Source of the DNA: Streptosporangiaceae bacterium
GTDB taxonomy: Bacteria > Actinomycetota > Actinomycetes > Streptosporangiales > Streptosporangiaceae
Reading direction: 5' to 3'
DNA: 58,887 bases
Assembly: GCA_025934375.1 (NCBI GenBank)
Contig: JAICYD010000030.1
Coordinates: 1 to 58,887, forward strand
The notes below the pieces were generated by a model that saw only the letters and a program-made list of their open reading frames with translations, did not search any database and was not told where the DNA came from. Within the stretch, counting starts at the first letter, position 1; each line of letters begins with the position of its first letter. This document shows, piece after piece, positions 52,740 through 58,887 of the stretch. The translations under genes and the position numbers were made by a program.

Positions 52740-53519
52740 ATGGCAGCTTCCTGGGCACGCGGGACGGCCGGCGTCGTCGTGTTCTTGCTGCTCGCCGAGG
52801 CGGCCGGACGGCTCGGGATCGTCAGCCGCTCGGCGCTGCCGCTCACCTCCGCCGTGCTGGCGCGGGCCGTGCTGCTGGCCGGCAACGGCCGGTTCGTCGC
52901 CGACTTCGGGGCGACCGTGCAGGCGTGGGCGGTCGGGATGGCCATCACGGTGGCGGCCGGCGTGCCGCTCGGCTTGCTGCTCGGCGCCCTGCCCGGGGTC
53001 CGGGTCGCGACCAGGGCCATCGTGGAGTTCCTGCGGCCGATCCCGTCAGTCGCGCTGATCTTGCTGGTGAGCCTGCTGCTCGGGCCCGGCCTGCGGATGT
53101 CGGCCACGCTGATCGTCTACGGCGCGATCTGGCCGGTGCTCTACAACACGATCGCGGGCATCGACGATGTCGACCCGGTGGCGAAGGAGACCCACCGCGC
53201 CTTCGGGTTCTCCAGGCTCGACACGATCCGGATGGTGTCGCTGCCGAGCGCGGCGCCGTTCATCGCCACCGGCATCCGGCTCGCCTCGGCCGTCGCGATC
53301 ATCCTCGACATCGCGACCGGGTACGTCACCGGGCCGATCAACGGCCCGGGGATCGGCGCGTATATCGCCCAGCAGAGCTCGGGCACCAGTGACCTCACCG
53401 TCATCCTGGCGGCGACGGTCTGGGCGGGCATCCTCGGGCTGTCGCTCGACCTGTCGCTGCTGGGGGCGCAGCGCCGGCTGCTGCGCTGGCATCACGCGCG
53501 CCTGGGGGAAACGGAATGA
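52740..53519 (+). CDS. SsuC/TauC-type ABC permease (first of two)
   Basis: 259 residues, about six transmembrane helices, BPD_transp_1 domain with the EAA loop DPVAKETHRAFGFSRLDTIRMVSLP. Typical stretches are AVGMAITVAAGVPLGLLLG and RPIPSVALILLVSLLLG. It starts 3 bp after the SBP stop and overlaps the second permease by ATGA. Two different permease genes suggest a heterodimeric channel. Confidence 0.9.
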   Translation: MAASWARGTAGVVVFLLLAEAAGRLGIVSRSALPLTSAVLARAVLLAGNGRFVADFGATVQAWAVGMAITVAAGVPLGLLLGALPGVRVATRAIVEFLRPIPSVALILLVSLLLGPGLRMSATLIVYGAIWPVLYNTIAGIDDVDPVAKETHRAFGFSRLDTIRMVSLPSAAPFIATGIRLASAVAIILDIATGYVTGPINGPGIGAYIAQQSSGTSDLTVILAATVWAGILGLSLDLSLLGAQRRLLRWHHARLGETE

Positions 53520-54322
53520 GCTGGCACCGGATGAGCTGGCACCGGATGAGCTGGGCGTGGCGCTGGGTCGTCCTGGTCGCCGGGATCGGCGGCTGGCAGC
53601 TGTGGACGTCGCGGGCCGCGAGCTCCTTCTTCCCCCGGCCGTCGGCGATCGTGACCCGGATGTACCACCTGTGGTTCTCCGGCCCGGCCGCGCACGGGTT
53701 CCTCACCGCGGACGCCACCGGAAACCTCCTGCCGAGCCTGGGGCGGGTGCTGGCGGGCCTGGCGGTCGCCACCGCCATCGGCGTGCCGCTGGGGATCACA
53801 CTGGGCCGCTCCCCGGTCGTCACCGCGTACCTCAGCCCGTTGCTGCAGTTCGCCCGCGCGCTGCCGGTGGTCACGATGGCCCCCGTCTTCATCGTGCTGT
53901 TCAAGATCGGCACTCAGATGGAGATCGCCACGATCGCGTTCGGCACGCTGTGGCCGATCCTGCTGAACACGATCGACGGCGCCGCCACGGTGGACCTCGT
54001 GCAGCTGGAGACCGCGCGGGCCTTCAGGATGTCGGCGGGGCAGCGGCTGGCGTGGGTGATCATCCCCGCCGCGCTGCCGAAGGCCTTCGCCGGGTTCCGG
54101 CTCAGCCTGTCGCTGTCGCTCATCTTGATGGTCTTCTCCGAGCTAGTCGGCAGCAGCAGCGGCATCGGCTACGAGATGAGCAACGCCTCGAACGCGTTCG
54201 ACATGACCTTCTTGTGGTCGACGATCGTGCTCCTCGGCGTCCTCGGCTACCTGCTCAACGAACTGCTGGCCGGCGCGGAACGGCACCTGCTCGCCTGGCA
54301 TACCGACAAGGGACGGGCCTGA
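53516..54322 (+). CDS. SsuC/TauC-type ABC permease (second of two)
   Basis: 268 residues with about six helices and the EAA loop DLVQLETARAFRMSAGQRLAWVIIPAALP. The extreme N-terminus is MSWHRMSWHRMSW, a 15-bp tandem duplication that multiplies the start codon (ATG at 53516, 53531 and 53546), so several initiation sites are possible. ATGA overlap with the first permease. It is followed directly by an ATPase fragment. Confidence 0.88.
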   Translation: MSWHRMSWHRMSWAWRWVVLVAGIGGWQLWTSRAASSFFPRPSAIVTRMYHLWFSGPAAHGFLTADATGNLLPSLGRVLAGLAVATAIGVPLGITLGRSPVVTAYLSPLLQFARALPVVTMAPVFIVLFKIGTQMEIATIAFGTLWPILLNTIDGAATVDLVQLETARAFRMSAGQRLAWVIIPAALPKAFAGFRLSLSLSLILMVFSELVGSSSGIGYEMSNASNAFDMTFLWSTIVLLGVLGYLLNELLAGAERHLLAWHTDKGRA

Positions 54323-54323
54323 A

Positions 54324-54398
54324 AAGCTTGAGGTAACCGACCTGACCAGGACGTTCGGGCACGGCGTGGCCGCGCACACGGCCATCGAGGCGGTGGTC
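54324..54398 (+). pseudogene. N-terminal remnant of the cognate ABC ATPase
   Basis: Immediately after the permease stop, one frame reads KLEVTDLTRTFGHGVAAHTA, then IEAV. This is the start of SsuB/TauB-like ATPases before the Walker A motif. There is no start codon in frame, and after about 25 codons the similarity ends where the convergent universal-stress gene begins. Walker A, the signature motif and Walker B are absent. The transporter therefore lacks its local ATPase. Confidence 0.6.
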
Positions 54399-54999
54399 AC
54401 CCGAGGGGGCCCGGCCCCTGGCCTGGCGGTGGCGGGGGGATGGGGGGTGGCGGGGGGATGGGGGGTGGCGGAGGGATGGGGGGTGGCGGAGGGATGGCGG
54501 TGCTCGCGGGGGCGCTGGCGGGCCAGACCAGCAGGACCGGGCAGGGCGCGTGATCGACCACGAACCGGGTGGCCCGGCCGAGGCTCTTGGGGCCGGGCCG
54601 GGCCGGATCCCCGTCCCGGGCGACGATGAGACGGGCGGCGCCGAGCGCGGCGGTGACCACTTCCCGTTCGACGGCGCCCTCGCGCTCGACGCGGTCGCAG
54701 GGGCGGCCGAGACGACTGGCGGCCGCGGCGAGCAGCTCGGCGGCCGACGCGGCGGCGAGCTCCGCCACCCGCGGGCCCGGGTCGCGGCCGCGCGGGCCGT
54801 GATTGCGCTGGCCCCGACCGTGCTGGCCGCGACCGAGCAGGCCCAGGTAGGCGCCGTGCGCGGCTTCGGGCAGCTCGGCCGGGCTGACGTGCAGCAACGT
54901 CATACGGCCATCGGCGGGCGCCAGGCGCAGCGCGGCGTCCACGGTGGCCCGCCAGGTGCCCTCGGTTATCCAGATGAGGACCGTGTCGCTGTCAGTCAC
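54397..54999 (-). CDS. UspA-like universal stress protein with polyproline tail
   Basis: GTG 54999, overlapping the permease stop (GTGA), with GGAGGCGG upstream. The product has 200 residues: one Usp fold (TVLIWITEGTWRATVDAALRLA, MTLLHVSPAEL, AARLIVARDG, FVVDHAPCPVLLVWP). The C-terminal 35 residues are PPPPPI repeats encoded by 18-bp tandem units, then GQGPGPLG. The tail is unusual for Usp and its last codons cover the ABC-ATPase breakpoint. Usp proteins respond to stress and some bind ATP; the GxxG phosphate loop is weak here. Confidence 0.8.
   Translation of the reverse strand: MTDSDTVLIWITEGTWRATVDAALRLAPADGRMTLLHVSPAELPEAAHGAYLGLLGRGQHGRGQRNHGPRGRDPGPRVAELAAASAAELLAAAASRLGRPCDRVEREGAVEREVVTAALGAARLIVARDGDPARPGPKSLGRATRFVVDHAPCPVLLVWPASAPASTAIPPPPPIPPPPPIPPPPPIPPPPPGQGPGPLG
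54431..54500. repeat. 18-bp tandem repeats coding the polyproline tail
   Basis: About four copies of GGCGG(G/A)GGGATGGGGGGT, each coding PPPPPI on the minus strand. Strong G-tract asymmetry could also allow quadruplex formation on the plus strand. Confidence 0.9.
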
Positions 55000-56330
55000 G
55001 GTGATCCGCCTCCGATCGCGTGCAGTGCCGCCCACAGCGCGAGCACCGCGATGACAAGGCCGGCGGGCACGGTGAGCAGCCCGAGCCGGGTGAATTCCCG
55101 CAGTGACGGGCCCGCCCCCTGGCGGCGCAGCACGCGGCGCCACAACAAGGTGGCCAGTGACCCGGTGTAGGTCAGGTTCGGGCCGATGTTGACGCCGAGT
55201 AGCACGGCCAGGACGGCGCCGGCTCCCGAGGGCGCGGCGACGGGCAGTAGCACCAGCACGGCGGGCAGGTTGTTGATGACGTTGGCGAGGACGGCGGCGA
55301 GCGCCGCCGTCGCCAGCAGCGCGGGCAGCGAGGTCCCGGCCGGCAGCAGCGGGCGCACCGCGCCGCCGAGCCCGTTGACGGTCACCGCGTGCACCACGAT
55401 GCCCAGGCCAAGGACAAAGACCAGGAACGGCACGTCAGCCGATCCCGCCAGTTGGACGACGGTGGTACGGCGCCGCGCGAGGGCCCGCGCCGCCAGGACG
55501 GCGGCGCCGCCCACGGCGGCCCAGGCCGGGTTGACGCCCGCCGCCGAGGTGATCACGAAACCCGCTAGCGTGACCGCGACCACGGCCAGCGTGAAGACGG
55601 GAACGCCCTCCGGCCCCCCGGCGCCGGGCTGGGCAGGCAGTGTGGCGGCAGGCAGTGTGGCGGCAGGCAGGTCGGCCGCAGGCAGGTCGGCGGCGAAGAA
55701 CCAGCGGAAGGCGACGTACTCGGTGCCGATGACCGCCAGCCAGGGCAGCGCCATCAGCGCGGCGAACCGGCCGAACGCCAGCCCGCTGGCGGCGAACGCG
55801 AGCAGGTTCGTCAGGTTGGACACCGGCAGCAGCAGCGAGGCGGAGTTCGCCAGGTGAGTGCACGCGTACAGGTGCGGCCGGGCTCGCGCCCGCAGCCGCG
55901 CCGCGGTGGCGAAGACGACCGGCGTGAGCAGCACCACCGTGGCGTCCAGGCTCAGCACCGCCGTGGTCACGGCCGCCACCGCGAACACCAGCGCCAGCAG
56001 CCGGCGCGGCTGGCCGGCGGACGCGCGGCCCATCCAGGCCCCGCACGCCCGGAACAGGCCGTCGTCGTCGCACAGCTGCGCGATCACCAGCACGGCGGCG
56101 AGGAAGCCGATCACCGGCCCCAGTCGCCGCGCCTCGGCCGCCGCGTCAGCCGCCGGGATCGCGCCCACCCCGATGACCAGCAGCGCGGCGGGAACCGCGG
56201 CGACCGCCTCGGGCCAGCCGAACGGCCGGGCCACCGCCCACGCCAAGACGATGGCCAGCGCCGCGGCCGACAGCGACTCGGCGGCGGCAGCGCTCAGCCC
56301 GGCTCCCGGAAGCCTGGGGCCGGCCCGCAC
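54996..56330 (-). CDS. SLC13/ArsB-like ion transporter
   Basis: 444 residues with ten to twelve hydrophobic segments. VVLLTPVVFATAAR, HLANSASLLLPVSNLTNLLAF and INNLPAVLVLLP are the paired substrate motifs of the ion-transporter superfamily (ArsB, CitM, SLC13). Substrates of relatives include arsenite, dicarboxylates and sulfate; a specific one cannot be read here. A cytoplasmic loop near residue 225 has four tandem LPAAT/LPAAD pentapeptides. It is translationally coupled to the universal stress protein. Confidence 0.82.
   Translation of the reverse strand: MRAGPRLPGAGLSAAAAESLSAAALAIVLAWAVARPFGWPEAVAAVPAALLVIGVGAIPAADAAAEARRLGPVIGFLAAVLVIAQLCDDDGLFRACGAWMGRASAGQPRRLLALVFAVAAVTTAVLSLDATVVLLTPVVFATAARLRARARPHLYACTHLANSASLLLPVSNLTNLLAFAASGLAFGRFAALMALPWLAVIGTEYVAFRWFFAADLPAADLPAATLPAATLPAQPGAGGPEGVPVFTLAVVAVTLAGFVITSAAGVNPAWAAVGGAAVLAARALARRRTTVVQLAGSADVPFLVFVLGLGIVVHAVTVNGLGGAVRPLLPAGTSLPALLATAALAAVLANVINNLPAVLVLLPVAAPSGAGAVLAVLLGVNIGPNLTYTGSLATLLWRRVLRRQGAGPSLREFTRLGLLTVPAGLVIAVLALWAALHAIGGGSP
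55633..55692. repeat. Four tandem 15-mers in the transporter (LPAA repeats)
   Basis: Units GCAGGCAGTGTGGCG (two copies) and GCAGGCAGGTCGGC(C/G) (two copies), in frame, coding the LPAAT/LPAAD pentapeptides of a loop. Confidence 0.92.
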
Positions 56331-56384
56331 TCTCGCGCGGCACCGCGGATCTCGCTGGCCACGGCCGACAATGCTATCGCCCCG

Positions 56385-58658
56385 TCAGGGCCGCGTTATC
56401 TTGCGGACTCGGCCGGCGATGCTGCGCAGGGCCCGGTCGAGATCGCTGCCGAAGGGGTTGTCTTGGACCAGGTAGGTCCAGGTGGCGCTGGGCCGTTTCA
56501 GCCCCAGCGCCTCTAGGTCGGCGCCCTGCGCGGTGATCGGCACCGCCAGGAAGGTCTCGGCGGACTGAGCGGCCGCCTCCTCGAGCAGGGAGGCGAAGGC
56601 GCGGATCGCTTCCCGGTGGAACTCATCCAGCGGATTGACCCCACGGGCGAGCGCCCGCAGGTGGATGCCTTCGCGCAGGTCCGCGAGGAACCCCAGGTGC
56701 TCCGCCCAGCCCCGGTCGACGTGGAAGAGCTCGATCTGGCGCGCGGCGCTGACCAGGACGCTCGCGGGCACGTCAGCGCGCAGCTCCTCCAGCCGTCGCG
56801 GGCACCGCGCGGCGAGCGCGGACAAGGAGGCATCGGTCCGCAGCACCTGGTCACGGTGGGCCAAGACGATGCGCCGCTGATCCTCGATGAGCTTGTTGTA
56901 GCGCCAGGTGTTCCGGTGGATCTCCAGGTTGACGCCCTCGGCGACGCGCTGCGCGTGGCCGAGGCTCCACTGCGCCTTCGCGTCGGGGATCTGGTCGCCC
57001 GCGGCGTCGGGCGCGTACGCGGTTATCAGCTCGTCTTCCATGCTGGCGAAGAACACAGACCCGCCGGGGTCGCCCTGGCGTCCGGCGCGTCCCCGCAACT
57101 GGTGGTCGAGCCTGCTGCTTTCGTGCCGGCTGGTGCCGATGACGTACAGCCCGCCCAGTGCGGCTATCTGGTCCTGGTCGCCCTGGGTGCCGCCCAGGCG
57201 GATATCGGTGCCGCGCCCGGCCATCTGGGTGGACACGGTGATCGCGCCGTAGGCTCCGGCCTCGGCCACGATGGTGGCTTCCTGCGCGTCGTTCTTGGCG
57301 TTGAGCACGACGCACGGCAGGCCGGCCCGGCCGAGTGCGCCCGCGAGCCGTTCGGACTCGGCGACGTCGAGGGTGCCGATCAGGATGGGCCGCCCGGTCG
57401 CGTGCGCGGCGGCCACCTCGCCGATGATCGCTTTCTCCTTCCGCTTGATGCTCGCGTAGAGCCGGTCAGGCTCGTCGGCGCGCACGCACGGGCGGTTCGG
57501 CGGGATCACCGCGATCTCCAGGCCGTAGAACTCGCGGAGCTGCTCACCCACGGCGACGGCGGTGCCCGTCATGCCGCAGGCGGTCTGATAGCGGCCGACC
57601 AGGGACTGGATGGTGAGGCTGTCGAGGATCTCGCCGCTCTCGCTCGCGGCCAGCCCCTCCTTCGCCTCGACCGCCCCGTGCAGGCCGTCGGGCCAGCGCT
57701 GCAGCTGGGCGACCCGGCCGCGGGATTCGTTGATGAGGTGAACCTCGCCGTCGCGCACGATATAGTCCACGTCCCGCGCGAGCAGGGCGCGCGCGTGCAG
57801 GGCCACGTTGAGCCGGGTGAGCGTGTCCGCGTGCTCGGAGGTATACAGGTCGATGCCGCCGAGCGCCAGCTCCGCGGCCCGCGTCCCCGCGCTGGTGAGG
57901 TACACGTTGCGGGCGTCGTCGTCGACCTCGTAATGCCGGCCGGGGCGCAGCCGGGCGACGATCCGCGCCATGTCGCGGTCCACGTCGGCGCCCTCCGTGG
58001 CCCCGGCCAGGACCAGCGGCACCCGGGCCTCGTCGACGAGGACCGAGTCGGCCTCGTCGATCAAGGCCACGTCCGGGTCGCCCGCGACCAGGTCGGCGAT
58101 GTCGGTGCGCAGCCGGTCGCGGAGCACGTCAAAGCCGAGCTCGCTCACCGGCGCGTAGGTGACCTGCGCCGCGTAGGCGCGCCGCCGCTCCGGCGTCGCC
58201 GACCCCTGGTCGATCCAGCCGACGCTCACTCCCAGGAGGTCATAGACCGGGCGCATCCACTCGGCGTCGCGGCGGGCCAGGTAGTCGTTGACCGCCATGA
58301 CCTGGACCGACCGGCCACGCAGCGCGTAGCCGGCGGCGGCGAGCGCGCCGCTGAGCGTCTTGCCCTCGCCGGTCGCCATCTCGGCGACGAAACCCGACAT
58401 CATGGCCAGCGTGCCGAGCACCTGCACGTCGTAAGGCCGCTCGCCGAGCGCGCGCCGGGCCGCCTCCCGGCCAAGCGCGCAGATCTCCGCGTCGTCGCGA
58501 CCGGCGCGGGCCGCCGCAGCCGTCAGCTCGGCGTCGCTCAGCGCGCGCAAGCCCTGCTCGCGCGCCTCGATCTGGGCGAGCAGCTTCTCGAAGGGGGCCA
58601 GGTCGACCGTTCCGGGCCTTTGCAGCAGGCGCCTGACCCGGTCGCGGATACCGCTCAT
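56385..58658 (-). CDS. secA2: Accessory preprotein translocase ATPase SecA2
   Basis: 757 residues. DEAD motor with MATGEGKTLSGALAAAGYAL (Walker A, about 93), LIDEADSVLVDEARVPLVL (about 200), the preprotein-crosslinking domain, MAGRGTDIRLGG (about 478) and RGRAGRQGDPGGSVFF (about 520), then the helical scaffold. It is much shorter than a housekeeping SecA (about 900 residues) and lacks the C-terminal linker with Cys zinc motif. That agrees with the SecA2 group of actinobacteria, which exports a limited set of proteins. No SecY2 or obvious cargo gene is adjacent. ATG 58658; stop 55 bp before the transporter gene. Confidence 0.92.
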   Translation of the reverse strand: MSGIRDRVRRLLQRPGTVDLAPFEKLLAQIEAREQGLRALSDAELTAAAARAGRDDAEICALGREAARRALGERPYDVQVLGTLAMMSGFVAEMATGEGKTLSGALAAAGYALRGRSVQVMAVNDYLARRDAEWMRPVYDLLGVSVGWIDQGSATPERRRAYAAQVTYAPVSELGFDVLRDRLRTDIADLVAGDPDVALIDEADSVLVDEARVPLVLAGATEGADVDRDMARIVARLRPGRHYEVDDDARNVYLTSAGTRAAELALGGIDLYTSEHADTLTRLNVALHARALLARDVDYIVRDGEVHLINESRGRVAQLQRWPDGLHGAVEAKEGLAASESGEILDSLTIQSLVGRYQTACGMTGTAVAVGEQLREFYGLEIAVIPPNRPCVRADEPDRLYASIKRKEKAIIGEVAAAHATGRPILIGTLDVAESERLAGALGRAGLPCVVLNAKNDAQEATIVAEAGAYGAITVSTQMAGRGTDIRLGGTQGDQDQIAALGGLYVIGTSRHESSRLDHQLRGRAGRQGDPGGSVFFASMEDELITAYAPDAAGDQIPDAKAQWSLGHAQRVAEGVNLEIHRNTWRYNKLIEDQRRIVLAHRDQVLRTDASLSALAARCPRRLEELRADVPASVLVSAARQIELFHVDRGWAEHLGFLADLREGIHLRALARGVNPLDEFHREAIRAFASLLEEAAAQSAETFLAVPITAQGADLEALGLKRPSATWTYLVQDNPFGSDLDRALRSIAGRVRKITRP

Positions 58659-58787
58659 GGGCGGCTCATCCGCGACCGCGCCGCTGGGTTACGGGGCGGA
58701 GGGCGCTGCTTATCGGCTGCACATGCGGACAACGTCCCGCCCCGGCTTCCTGTTCCGGGTTACGGCGCAATCGCCTCCGGCGAGGCC

Positions 58788-58887
58788 TCAGAACGGGACA
58801 GCCGTGGCCAGGAGCCCTTCGCCGTGGCCGCGACCGGACAGGATCCGGCAGAACTGGATGGCGTCGAGCTGGTACCCGGGGCCGTCC
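58788..58887 (-). CDS. C-terminal end of a maleylpyruvate isomerase-family (DinB-like) protein
   Basis: The last 32 codons before a TGA at 58788-58790 read DGPGYQLDAIQFCRILSGRG, then HGEGLLATAVPF. The stretch DAIQFCRILSGRG..GLLAT.VPF closely recalls the C-terminus of the mycothiol-dependent maleylpyruvate isomerase/TIGR03083 family of actinomycetes. The rest lies outside the window. Between it and secA2 (58659-58787) a short GCCTC/GAGGC hairpin at 58773-58786 may be its terminator. Confidence 0.6.
   Translation of the reverse strand, partial: DGPGYQLDAIQFCRILSGRGHGEGLLATAVPF

Overview
The window is a very GC-rich stretch of an actinomycete chromosome. The signs are GC-biased third codon positions, GTG and TTG starts, many 4-bp stop/start overlaps, an AfsR-type SARP regulator, a Methyltransf_19 protein, an SpoIIE-type phosphatase and SecA2. 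The gene content fits a soil or litter saprophyte that degrades plant cell walls; I cannot name the species. I saw no rRNA, tRNA or CRISPR array.

Layout. (1) 1-4782: a very large multicopper oxidase with an N-terminal membrane domain, running off the left edge, behind a Met-rich membrane-anchored partner. (2) 5247-11616: pectin genes: PL4 rhamnogalacturonan lyase, GH28 polygalacturonase, a pectinesterase that has lost its catalytic core, and a divergent GH43/ricin-B galactanase-like enzyme. (3) 11729-15796: an AfsR-like regulator facing two very small genes, with an 11-bp-periodic SARP-box array placed correctly in front of the small genes. (4) 15857-23103: housekeeping and stress genes: an orphan PEP-mobile domain, a TerC protein overlapping a convergent permease that has a CsoR-type operator, an ECF sigma factor with its CU044_5270-type partner, msrB-msrA and an EI24 protein. 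(5) 23373-30730: CE15 glucuronoyl esterase with CBM2, methyltransferase, phosphatase, a second NB-ARC/TPR protein, and a GH12 endoglucanase. (6) 30753-34560: a patch of visibly lower GC with small genes, a HAD hydrolase, an XRE/TPR regulator and a broken integrase, probably the remains of an integrated element. (7) 34661-51653: a xyloglucan utilisation locus. (8) 51744-54398: an SsuABC-like transporter whose ATPase survives only as a fragment. (9) 54397-58887: universal stress protein, SLC13/ArsB-like permease, SecA2 and the tail of a maleylpyruvate-isomerase-family gene.

How the genes work together. The best-supported system is the xyloglucan regulon. A LacI-family repressor (36707-37714) lies among palindromes of the form TCGAAGCGCTTCGA. 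These occur in front of the repressor-GH31 unit, between the divergent importer/GH74/GH95 and GH3/GH42 units, and twice in front of the distant GH12 gene. Secreted GH74 and GH12 would cut the backbone, a lipoprotein ABC importer without its own ATPase would take up oligosaccharides, and GH95 (fucose), GH42 (galactose), GH31 (xylose) and GH3 (glucose), all without signal peptides, would dismantle them in the cytoplasm. The lower-GC island with the integrase fragment now separates GH12 from the rest.

The least familiar system is the SARP regulator with two tiny genes at 15382-15796. It recalls AfsR-afsS in layout and promoter geometry, but the small proteins do not look like AfsS. Short in-frame tandem duplications (15-24 bp units) recur in several genes of the right half.
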